Under the pieces are notes generated by a model. It made no database searches and was not told the DNA's origin. It saw only the letters and a program-made list of their open reading frames with translations. 64,000 nt of DNA, from contig JAIMKW010000001.1 in NCBI GenBank assembly GCA_020692215.1, positions 284,442-348,441 on the forward strand, given 5' to 3'. This DNA comes from Sandarakinorhabdus sp. (GTDB lineage: Bacteria > Pseudomonadota > Alphaproteobacteria > Sphingomonadales > Sphingomonadaceae). The stretch's first letter is position 1, and every line of letters begins with the position of its first letter. A program made the position numbers and the translations under genes. Positions 51,701-59,921 of the stretch are shown here, in pieces.

Positions 51701-53253
51701 GGCGTATCGTCTCCCATGGAGCCGATCGCCTCCTTGGCGTCGTCCACCATCGGGCTGAGGATCAGTTCCATGTCTTCCATTGTGTGCCCGGCCGCAATCT
51801 GCAGCTTGCGCAGGGCCGCCGGCGCGGGCTGCGGCAGCACTGTCCCGGCCGCTGGAATATCGGCGAGCGTGGAAAAATCACCAACCCAGTCGGCATAGGG
51901 CTGGCTGGAGGCTGTTCGGTCCTTCAGCTCCCGGTCGTGATAGAGCTTTCCCTCGATCAGATCGATGCCGATCATTTCGCCGGGGCCAAGCCGTCCCTTG
52001 GCCACCAGACGGTCCTCGGGCAGCGCGATCATGCCCGATTCCGAGCCCACAACCAGCAGCCCGTCCTGTGTCTGGGTGTAGCGCATCGGGCGAAGGGCGT
52101 TGCGATCCATCCCGGCCACCACCCAGCGGCCGTCGGTCATCGCCAACGCGGCCGGGCCGTCCCACGGCTCCATCACGCTTGAAAAATAGGCATACATCGC
52201 CTTGTGGGAGGGCGGCATGTCGGCATCCTTGGCCCAGGCTTCGGGCACCAGCATCGTCTTGGCCTTGGGCGCATCGCGGCCCGATCGCACAATGGCCTCG
52301 AACACGGCATCCAAAGCCGCCGTATCGGAAGATCCGGCCGGGATCAGCGGCTTGATGTCCTCCGAGTGGCCGCCGAACGCGGTCGCGGCCATCTTGATCT
52401 CGTGGCTCTTCATCCAGTTGCTGTTGCCGCGGATGGTGTTGATCTCGCCATTGTGCGCCAGGCAGCGGAACGGCTGGGCCAGCCACCATTGCGGGAAGGT
52501 GTTGGTGGAATAGCGCTGGTGATAGATCGCAAAGCGGCTCTCGAACCGTTCGTCCAGCAGGTCCGGGTAGAACAGGCTCAGGCTCTCGGCCAGGAACAGC
52601 CCCTTGTAGATGATCGACCGGCACGACAGCGAGCAGATATAGAAGCCCTGGATCTGCGCCTCGATCACCTTCTTCTCGATCCGGCGGCGCAGGATATACA
52701 GGTCTTTCTCGAACGCCTCGCGCCCCGCTTCCGACATGTCCGCCGGGCCGGCTATCATGATCTGCTCGATCTCGGGGCGCAGCGAAGCTGCTTTTTCGCC
52801 GATCACCGACACGTCCACCGGCACCTGCCGCCAGCCATAGATGAAATGGCCAAACGCGATGATCTCGCTTTCCACGATGGTGCGGCAGCTTTCCTGAGCC
52901 GCAAGATCGGTGCGCGGCAGGAACACCATGCCCACGCCCAGAAGGCCCGGGCGCGGTGCATGGCCGGCCCGGTCGATGCCGTCGTGGAAAAAGGCAATCG
53001 GCAGGTCAAGGTGGATCCCCGCGCCATCGCCCGTCTTGCCGTCGGCATCCACGGCGCCGCGGTGCCACACCGCCTTCAGCGCCTCGATTGCCGCGTCCAC
53101 CACGCGGCGGCTGGCCTTGCCGTCGATCGCTGCCACAAGGCCCACGCCGCAGGCGTCGGATTCAAGCTCGGGCCGGTACATGCCTTCGCGCGCCAGGCGC
53201 AGCCGTTCATCGGCGCTGGAAGATGGCATGTTGCGGGGATCGAATATGGTCAT
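48706..53253 (-). CDS. gltB: Glutamate synthase (NADPH), large subunit
   Basis: Transfers the amide of glutamine to 2-oxoglutarate. The 1515 residues start with a 34-residue propeptide; the mature N-terminal nucleophile is C35 in [15 protein letters not shown] (class II glutaminase). The FMN barrel lies around 860-1220 ([54 protein letters not shown]). The 3Fe-4S cysteines are in [25 protein letters not shown] (C-x5-C-x4-C), and the C-terminal beta-helix GXGXG domain ends the protein. Length is normal. gltB is downstream of gltD with a DUF2059 gene between, the reverse of the E. coli order. Confidence 0.97.
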   Translation of the reverse strand: [1515 protein letters not shown]

Positions 53254-53307
53254 GGTCCGCGGGGTCTCTTTCCGGGGGGTGAAATCTGGCAGTCCGGCAG
53301 TCCGGGG

Positions 53308-53886
53308 CTACTTCGCTGGCGCCGACGGCATCAGCTTTTTCAGCTCGGCGTTCAGTTTGGGCGCGATGCCCTTTTCCGCCGCCTGCATGCGCGGCCCGAA
53401 CCTGTCCTGGATCACCTTGTTCGCCGATGCATTGGCCTGGCCCTGCGTCGCGCGCAGCTTGGTGCCCGTGGGCGAACGATAAAAGGCCGCAATCTCGTTC
53501 AGCTCGGCCACCGTATAGGCGCGTGCATAGGAATCGATCATCGCCTGCCGTGTTGCCGGCTGCATTTCGCGCAAAATGGGCCCCAGCGCATCGGCCTGGA
53601 TGGCGCCCATCCGGCCGATCGCCGCATTGAACGAAGGCTGGTTCTTGGCCGCTTCCATGCGGAACTGCGGATTGTTGCCCAGCATCGCCCGGATGGCAGC
53701 GCCCGATCTCAGCTCCTTCAGCTGGCCTTCCAGCATGGCCTTGCTCCGGTCGGGCGGCGTCTGCAGGTCGATAACGGCCGTCGCGGCCTTCAGCGCTTCG
53801 GCCGATGGCGCCTGCGCCAGGGCGGGCGCGGCCAAACAGGCGATGCCGATGGCGGCTGCCAGGGCGGTGCGGTTGTTCACGATCAT
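53308..53886 (-). CDS. DUF2059 family exported protein
   Basis: A 192-residue protein with a signal peptide (ALAAAIGIACLAAPALA-QAP). The DUF2059 core is MIDSYARAYTVAELNEIAAFYRSPTGTKLRATQGQANASANKVIQDRFGPRM (about 125-175). Helical periplasmic family of unknown function. The ATG overlaps the gltD stop by four bases, and gltB follows 54 bases later, so it is wedged inside the glutamate synthase operon. Confidence 0.85.
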   Translation of the reverse strand: MIVNNRTALAAAIGIACLAAPALAQAPSAEALKAATAVIDLQTPPDRSKAMLEGQLKELRSGAAIRAMLGNNPQFRMEAAKNQPSFNAAIGRMGAIQADALGPILREMQPATRQAMIDSYARAYTVAELNEIAAFYRSPTGTKLRATQGQANASANKVIQDRFGPRMQAAEKGIAPKLNAELKKLMPSAPAK

Positions 53887-55373
53887 GCGGCTTCCTTTTC
53901 GGTTGTTGCAACGGCCACGGCCTGCGCCTTCAGCCAGATGTGCATCGCGTCGGCCACGTCGCGGCCCTCGCGTATGGCCCATACTACAAGGCTTGCACCG
54001 CGCACGATATCGCCCGCTGCAAACACGCCGGGCAGATTGGTGGAAAGCCGCGCCGGATCGGCCTTCACCGTGCCCCAGCGGGTCACGGCCAGGTCGGGCG
54101 CGGCAAAGGCCGATTGCAGGTCTTCCGGGTCGAAGCCAAGCGCCTCGATCACCAGGTCGGCGTCCAGCGTGAAGTCGCTGTCGGCCTCGGCCTCGGGTGC
54201 CCGGCGGCCGCTGGCATCGGCCACACCCAGCCGCATCCGGCTGGCGGCAACGGCGCCGATCCGCCCATCCGGCCCGGCCCTGAAGCCGGTCGGCGCGGCC
54301 AGCCATTCAAAGCGCACACCCTCTTCCTCGGCATTGGCCACTTCGCGCTGCGAACCCGGCATGTTCGCCCGATCCCGGCGATACAGGCAAGTCACCGATG
54401 CCGCCCCCTGCCGAACGGCCGTGCGCACACAATCCATGGCCGTGTCACCGCCACCAATCACCACCACCCGCTTGCCATGGGCATTCAGCAGGCCAGAATC
54501 ATAATCCGGAACAGCGTCGCCAAAACCCTTGCGGTTGGATGCAATCAGGAAATCCAGCGCCTTCACCACGCCCGCAAGCTCCGTTCCCGCAAGCTCCGGT
54601 TTCGCAAGGCCGGTGGCGCGCGCCTTGTAAACGCCGGTCGCCACCAGCACCGCATCATGGCGCTCTCTCAGCTCGGCAAAACCGATATCACCGGGCTTGT
54701 CCCCGCCGATCTCGACATTCATGTGGAAGTGGATTCCGCCCTGCTCCAGCCGCTCCACCCGCCGCATCACAACCGGCTTTTCCAGCTTGAAACCCGGAAT
54801 GCCATAGGTCAGCAGCCCGCCGGCGCGATCGTGCCTGTCGTAAACATGCACATCATAGCCCCGCACCCGCAGCAATTCGGCGGCCGTCAGCCCGGCCGGC
54901 CCCGCGCCGATGATCCCGACAGACTGGCCGCTGCGGTCGGCCACCGGCACGATCGGCTCCACCCAGCCTTCCTTCCAGGCCGTGTCGGTGATGAATTTCT
55001 CCACCGATCCGATGGTAACGGCGCCATGGCCCGATTGTTCGATCACGCAACTGCCCTCGCAAAGGCGGTCCTGCGGGCAGATCCGGCCGCAGATCTCGGG
55101 CATGGTCGAGGTGCTGTTCGACAGTTCATAGGCTTCGCGCAGCCGTCCTTCGGCCGCCAGCTTCAGCCAGTCTGGGATATGGTTCTGCAGCGGGCAGTGC
55201 ACCTGGCAGAAGGGCACCCCGCACTGCGAACAGCGCGAGGCCTGCTCCTCGGCCTTCGCCAGCAGAAAGCCGGGGCTGATTTCCGCGAAGTCATGGGCGC
55301 GCGCATCGGCAGCCCGCTTGGCCGGAAAGGCCTGGTCCACGGTGATAAAGCTCTGCATCCGGGTGTTTGCCAC
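53883..55373 (-). CDS. gltD: Glutamate synthase (NADPH), small subunit
   Basis: Passes electrons from NADPH via FAD and Fe-S clusters to GltB. CSQCGVPFCQVHCP and EICGRICPQDRLCEGSC are the N-terminal 4Fe-4S cysteine motifs. VGIIGAGPAGLTAAELLRVRGYDVHVYDR is the FAD site and VVVIGGGDTAMDCVRTA the NADPH site; GVFAAGDIVRGASLVVWAIREGR closes the FAD domain. The start is a GTG at 55373 (MANTRMQSF) with GGGGGGA upstream; an ATG at 55358 is possible. A large palindrome lies about 90 bases upstream. Confidence 0.93.
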   Translation of the reverse strand: MANTRMQSFITVDQAFPAKRAADARAHDFAEISPGFLLAKAEEQASRCSQCGVPFCQVHCPLQNHIPDWLKLAAEGRLREAYELSNSTSTMPEICGRICPQDRLCEGSCVIEQSGHGAVTIGSVEKFITDTAWKEGWVEPIVPVADRSGQSVGIIGAGPAGLTAAELLRVRGYDVHVYDRHDRAGGLLTYGIPGFKLEKPVVMRRVERLEQGGIHFHMNVEIGGDKPGDIGFAELRERHDAVLVATGVYKARATGLAKPELAGTELAGVVKALDFLIASNRKGFGDAVPDYDSGLLNAHGKRVVVIGGGDTAMDCVRTAVRQGAASVTCLYRRDRANMPGSQREVANAEEEGVRFEWLAAPTGFRAGPDGRIGAVAASRMRLGVADASGRRAPEAEADSDFTLDADLVIEALGFDPEDLQSAFAAPDLAVTRWGTVKADPARLSTNLPGVFAAGDIVRGASLVVWAIREGRDVADAMHIWLKAQAVAVATTEKEAA

Positions 55374-55461
55374 ATATCCCCCCAAGGCAAGCCAATCCAA
55401 ACGAATGGCCTTCAGACGATTCGGGTGGCCGATTAACAGGGAAATTGGGCACAATCCAGCC

Positions 55462-55486
55462 TATAGGGCAGTAATACTGCCCTATA
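55462..55486. promoter_or_regulatory. 25 bp palindrome upstream of gltD
   Basis: Arms TATAGGGCAGTA (55462-55473) and TACTGCCCTATA (55475-55486) are perfectly complementary around one base. It lies in the 180 bp between uppP and gltD, in AT-rich DNA. A partial copy, TATAGGGC, recurs at about 55536. No T run follows on the minus strand, so an operator for the glt operon is more likely than a uppP terminator. Confidence 0.6.
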
Positions 55487-55553
55487 AATCAAATAATCCG
55501 AAAGACGCCGCGCCTCAGTCCATACGTAGGCAATATATAGGGCCGATACGGTA

Positions 55554-56360
55554 TTACTTGTTGAGCAGCCAAACCAGCGCAACACTGCCCAGCGCGATCC
55601 GGTACCAGGCAAAGGGTGCAAATCCGTGCCGCGCAACAAAGGCCACCAGGCTGCGCACCACCAGCATCGCCGCCACGAACGCCGTTGTGAACCCGATGGC
55701 AATCAGCCCAAGGTCATCGAACGACAGCAGGTCGCGCTCTTTCCACAGGGCATAAACGGTCGCGGCCGCCATGGTGGGAACCGCCAGGAAAAAGCTGAAC
55801 TCGGCCGCCGTCTTGCGGTCCATCCCCATCAGCAGGCCGCCCATGATCGTGGCGCCCGAACGCGAAACGCCCGGAATCATCGCCAGGCACTGCACGATCC
55901 CCACGCCGCCGGCCGTCTTCCAGCCCATCGTCTCCACATCGCCCTCGATCTTGGGGGTCACTGCCCGCTCGATCAGCAGGATGGCAATGCCGCCCACGAT
56001 CAGCGCAACCGCAACCGTCATCGGGCTCTCGATCAGCCGGCGGATCGCATCATAGGCAAAGAAGCCCACAACCATCGCCGGAAGAAACCCCAGGATGATG
56101 TTCCGCGTAAAGGCAATCGCGCCAGGGTCGCGCACCACCAGCCCCCGTGCAATGCCGCTGAACCGCGCGCGATACACCACCATCACGGCAAGGATGGCGC
56201 CCAGCTGGATGGCGATCTTGAACGCAATCGATCCCTCTCCGGTAAAGCCGATCAGCTCGGCCGCCAGAATCAGGTGCCCGGTGGAAGAAACCGGGATGAA
56301 TTCGGTCAGGCCCTCAAGAAGGCCCAGCAGGAACGCCTGCAAAACGGATGTCATGTCCAT
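55554..56360 (-). CDS. uppP: Undecaprenyl-diphosphatase
   Basis: Recycles the undecaprenyl carrier for peptidoglycan and O-antigen; confers some bacitracin tolerance. The 268 residues have about eight hydrophobic helices with both active-site motifs: LGLLEGLTEFIPVSSTGHLIL (EGxTEFLPVSSTGH) and AMIPGVSRSGATIMGGLLMG (PGxSRSGxT). It starts six bases after the stop of the NDUFA9-like gene and is probably co-transcribed with it. Confidence 0.96.
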   Translation of the reverse strand: MDMTSVLQAFLLGLLEGLTEFIPVSSTGHLILAAELIGFTGEGSIAFKIAIQLGAILAVMVVYRARFSGIARGLVVRDPGAIAFTRNIILGFLPAMVVGFFAYDAIRRLIESPMTVAVALIVGGIAILLIERAVTPKIEGDVETMGWKTAGGVGIVQCLAMIPGVSRSGATIMGGLLMGMDRKTAAEFSFFLAVPTMAAATVYALWKERDLLSFDDLGLIAIGFTTAFVAAMLVVRSLVAFVARHGFAPFAWYRIALGSVALVWLLNK

Positions 56361-56366
56361 GGTCGC

Positions 56367-57365
56367 TCAGGCTCCAGCTGTCTTGGCGAACCGGCCGCCC
56401 GCGCGAAACCGCGCCAGCCAGTCGGGGGCCACAGCCCCCATCGGTGTCGCGTCGATCCCCAGATCCGCCAGCCCCTTTGCGCCGTGCGAAACGATATTGT
56501 CGCGCTGCAGCATCAGATACTGGTCCTTCGTCAGCGGCGCGCCCGGCAGGAAGCCGAACCCAGCCATCAGCCGCGCAGCGAAATCCGGCGTGTCCACCAT
56601 CGGCTTGTCCGCACCGATGGTCTCGGCGATGAAGGCCATGATCTGCCGCATCGAAAGCACCTCGGGCCCGCCAAGCTCCCAGATCGTCCCGCCCGGCTCG
56701 GCGCCGTCCAGCAGCCGCACCAGGATCGCCAGTGTCGCATCGGCCAGGTCGCCAACGAACAGTGGCTGGAACCGCGTTTCGGGGCAAACAACGGGGATCA
56801 GCGGTGCCGCTGCGATCAGCCCCGCGAATCGGTTGGTGAACCCGTCTTCCGCGCCGAACACCAGGCTGGGCCGAACAATAGCGGCCCGGCATCCGCCATC
56901 GGCCGGGCATGCCGCCAGAACCGCCGCCTCGCCCTCGCCCTTGGTGCGCCCATAGGCCGAAGGGCTTGCCGGGTCCGCGCCGATCGCCGACATGTGCACA
57001 TAGGCTCGCACACCCTGCCGTGCGGCGGCCGCGGCAGCAGCGCCGGCGCCGCGCGCCTGCACCTCGGCGAATCGCTGCCCCGATTTCTCGTCCAATATGC
57101 CCACAAGGTTGATGGCGGCATCCGCGCCGTCCAGCGCGGGCAACAGGCTGGCCGGTATCCGCACATCGCCCCGCACAATACTGATCTGCCCCACATCGCC
57201 CAGTGGCTTCAGGCGTTGCGCCCGCCCGGGGTTGCGGCACACAATCCGCACCCGCCACCCGGCGCGCGCAAACACTTCGGTCAGCGCCGTGCCGATGAAG
57301 CCGGATCCGCCGATGATGGTGAGAAGTCGGGGCGCTGAAGGCGAGCGCGGTGCCAAGGGTTCCAT
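56367..57365 (-). CDS. NDUFA9-like NAD(P)-binding protein (complex I assembly family)
   Basis: A 332-residue atypical SDR: LLTIIGGSGFIGTALTEVFARAGWRVRIVCRNPGRAQRLKPLGDVGQISIVRGDVR is the cofactor loop with an NADP-type Arg. SAYGRTKGEGEAAV supplies a Tyr-Lys pair, and IVRPSLVFGAEDGFTNRFAGLI and FQPLFVGDLADA are typical of the complex I NDUFA9 subfamily. In mitochondria the homolog is an accessory subunit of complex I; in bacteria the role is uncertain. The ATG at 57365 follows GAGG. Pairing with uppP is, as I recall, frequent in alphaproteobacteria. Confidence 0.85.
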   Translation of the reverse strand: MEPLAPRSPSAPRLLTIIGGSGFIGTALTEVFARAGWRVRIVCRNPGRAQRLKPLGDVGQISIVRGDVRIPASLLPALDGADAAINLVGILDEKSGQRFAEVQARGAGAAAAAAARQGVRAYVHMSAIGADPASPSAYGRTKGEGEAAVLAACPADGGCRAAIVRPSLVFGAEDGFTNRFAGLIAAAPLIPVVCPETRFQPLFVGDLADATLAILVRLLDGAEPGGTIWELGGPEVLSMRQIMAFIAETIGADKPMVDTPDFAARLMAGFGFLPGAPLTKDQYLMLQRDNIVSHGAKGLADLGIDATPMGAVAPDWLARFRAGGRFAKTAGA

Positions 57366-57452
57366 GCCGCAGCCTCTAGCCGGGCGCGACCCCGGTTGAC
57401 AATCGCCGGGCCAGCCCATAACGACCGCGCCTCGCAGATGCGACGCAACCTT

Positions 57453-57539
<87 letters not shown>

Positions 57540-57824
57540 CAGCACACAGCCGGGATGATGAAACCAGCCCCTCGGGGCGCCCTGGCCTGTGCGCTTTCAG
57601 CCAGAGCCCCCGCTATGGTCTGCCCCGCTGCTCTGGCATCGCGCTTTCCCATGGCTCCCCAAACTGCCCATTGATCGCCCCCCCGCCTTGCGCCGATATG
57701 CCACTGCGCAAAGGGGGTGCGGCGAACCGGGTCGGGAGGGCCTGCGACACCGCAAAGAGCAATTTCACGCAATGGCAGCGCGCCACAAGACGCGCGCGTC
57801 AGGATTTCTTGGGAGTTTGAGTGC

Positions 57825-59378
57825 ATGATCGACACCGCAGACCTGCAGAGCTTCGATGCCTTCCTCGCGCACTGGGCGCAGGATCGCCCCAACCGGATCG
57901 CGTTGACAGAAGACGACCGCTCGATCACCTATGGCAAACTGGAAGAGGCAACCGCGCGGGTCGCAACCTTGCTGCTCGCAAGGGGGCTGAAGAAGGGCGA
58001 CCGTATCGCCTGGTTCGGCAAGAACAGCGATCTCTATTTCATGCTCTTCTATGGTGCCGCCCGCATCGGCGTGGTGATGGCCCCCATCGGCTGGCGGCTC
58101 GCGCCGGCAGAGGCTGGCTGGATCATCGACAATTGCGAAGCCAGGCTGCTGTTCATGGGCCCCGGCTTCGAAACCGCCGCGCAGGCCTTCGGCCCGATCC
58201 CCACGGTGCAGCAGGTGTTCACCGCAGCAGAGGCCCGCCAGGCCATCGCAAACACACAGCGCGCGCCGTTCGAACCGGCCGGCCCGGATGATGCCGTGCT
58301 GCAGCTCTACACATCGGGCACCACAGGCAAGCCCAAGGGCGCTGTGCTGTCTAACCGCAACCTGTTCGCGCTTCGCAAGGCCGCTGCCGGCCAGCCCATG
58401 CCCTATCTCACATGGGATGATGATGAAGCCGTGCTCGTCGCTATGCCCTGTGCCCATATCGGCGGCACCGGCCTTGGCGTGATGGCGCTGGCGTCGGGCC
58501 TTCCCGGCGTGATCCTGGCGGAATTCGAACCCGGCGCAGTGTTCGATGCCGTCGAGCACAAGGGCGTAACGCGCTTCTTCATAGTGCCCGCCGCGCTCCA
58601 GATGCTGCTGAACCACCCCCGCTGCGCGCAAACGGATTTCAGCCGCCTGAAATATATCCTCTATGGCGCTGCCCCCATCCCGCTTGAACTGCTGCGCCAG
58701 TGCATCACCATGTTCGGCGCCGGATTCATCCAGGCCTATGGGATGACAGAAACCACCGGCACCATCTGCATGCTCCCGCCCGAAGATCATGATCCCGCCG
58801 GCAACCAGCGCATGCGCTCGGCCGGAAAGCCGCTTCCCGGCGTCGAGATCCGGGTCTGCGATGAAGCGGGCAATGAAGTCCCCGTCGGCGCGGTCGGCGA
58901 AGTCGTCACCCGCTCGTCCAACAACATGCTGGGCTACTGGAAGCTTCCCGAAGCCACATCCTCCACGCTCAGCGCCAATGGCTGGGTGCGCACCGGCGAT
59001 GCCGGCTACATGGACGAGGATGGCTATCTCTACATCCACGACCGGGTGAAGGACATGATCATCTCGGGCGGCGAAAACGTCTATCCCGCCGAAGTGGAAA
59101 GCGCGATCTACGGCCACCCCGATGTGCTGGAGGTGGCCGTCATCGGCGTGCCCGATGCCAAATGGGGCGAAGCCGTGAAGGCCGTCTGCGTGCCGAAGCC
59201 CGGCCACAGCGTGGATGAAGCCAGCGTGATTGGCTGGGCGCGCGAGCGGATCGCCGGCTTCAAGGCGCCCAAATCCATCGATGTGATCGCAGCCCTGCCG
59301 CGCAACGCGTCAGGCAAGATCCTCAGGCGCGAACTGCGCGCACCCTATTGGGAAGGCCGCGAGCGGCAGGTGAACTGA
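57825..59378 (+). CDS. Class I adenylate-forming acyl-CoA ligase
   Basis: A 517-residue ANL-family CoA ligase. P-loop: LQLYTSGTTGKPKGAVLSNRN (about 160-180). A5 motif: FIQAYGMTETTG. A7/A8: GWVRTGDAGYMDEDGYLYIHDRVKDMIISGGENVYPAEVESAIYGHPDV. A10 with the catalytic lysine: LPRNASGKILRREL. It resembles fatty-acyl or aryl-CoA ligases (FadD-like) rather than long-chain membrane FadD. The ATG at 57825 follows GGGAGTTTGAGTGC. It stands alone; a perfect hairpin follows. The nearby thiolase and P450-thioesterase operon make lipid or terpenoid catabolism a reasonable guess. Confidence 0.9.
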   Translation: MIDTADLQSFDAFLAHWAQDRPNRIALTEDDRSITYGKLEEATARVATLLLARGLKKGDRIAWFGKNSDLYFMLFYGAARIGVVMAPIGWRLAPAEAGWIIDNCEARLLFMGPGFETAAQAFGPIPTVQQVFTAAEARQAIANTQRAPFEPAGPDDAVLQLYTSGTTGKPKGAVLSNRNLFALRKAAAGQPMPYLTWDDDEAVLVAMPCAHIGGTGLGVMALASGLPGVILAEFEPGAVFDAVEHKGVTRFFIVPAALQMLLNHPRCAQTDFSRLKYILYGAAPIPLELLRQCITMFGAGFIQAYGMTETTGTICMLPPEDHDPAGNQRMRSAGKPLPGVEIRVCDEAGNEVPVGAVGEVVTRSSNNMLGYWKLPEATSSTLSANGWVRTGDAGYMDEDGYLYIHDRVKDMIISGGENVYPAEVESAIYGHPDVLEVAVIGVPDAKWGEAVKAVCVPKPGHSVDEASVIGWARERIAGFKAPKSIDVIAALPRNASGKILRRELRAPYWEGRERQVN

Positions 59379-59387
59379 GGGCTGGCG

Positions 59388-59415
59388 GGGAACGGGGCCG
59401 GCCTACCGCGTTCCC
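59388..59415. terminator. Shared hairpin between acyl-CoA ligase and ribH
   Basis: GGGAACG (59388-59394) and CGTTCCC (59409-59415) form a perfect 7 bp stem with a 14-base GC loop between two convergent genes, three bases from the ribH stop. Without T runs, but well placed for both strands. Confidence 0.5.
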
Positions 59416-59417
59416 GG

Positions 59418-59837
59418 TCAGGCAAATGTCTGGCGCAGCGCCAGCATCGCGAGCGCGGCGGCAACCGCTTCACCGGCCTTGTTCTTGCGCGCCGGGTCGG
59501 CGCGGGCCAGCGCCTGCTCCTCATTCTCCACCGTCAGGATGCCATTGCCGATCGGCAGGCCATCCAGGCTCAGCGCCATCACCGCGCGGGCGGATTCGTT
59601 CGAAACCACCTCGAAATGATATGTCTCGCCGCGGATAACGCAGCCCAGCGCCACATAGGCATCATAGCGGCCCGATTCCGCGGCCATGGCGATCGCTGCG
59701 GGAATTTCCAGCGCGCCTGGCACCTCGATCAGGTCGTGGTAATGCCCGGCCGCCTCGATTGCGGCGCGCGCGCCGGCAAGCTGAAGGTCGAAGATGTGCC
59801 GATAGAAGCCGGCGCCGACAAGAAGGATCTTGGCCAT
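59418..59837 (-). CDS. ribH: 6,7-dimethyl-8-ribityllumazine synthase
   Basis: Penultimate step of riboflavin synthesis: condenses DHBP with 5-amino-6-ribitylaminouracil. The 139 residues show [68 protein letters not shown] (catalytic His in RGETYHF) and [15 protein letters not shown]. Somewhat short but complete. Third gene of ribE - ribB(X) - ribH; 84 bp separate it from ribB. Confidence 0.95.
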   Translation of the reverse strand: MAKILLVGAGFYRHIFDLQLAGARAAIEAAGHYHDLIEVPGALEIPAAIAMAAESGRYDAYVALGCVIRGETYHFEVVSNESARAVMALSLDGLPIGNGILTVENEEQALARADPARKNKAGEAVAAALAMLALRQTFA

Positions 59838-59921
59838 GGGAATGCTTTCAGAAAAGGGATTGAAACAGCAGGCCCCGGCGCAACGCCACAGGTGCAGGTC
59901 TGACTAGATGGCGCGTCCGCA

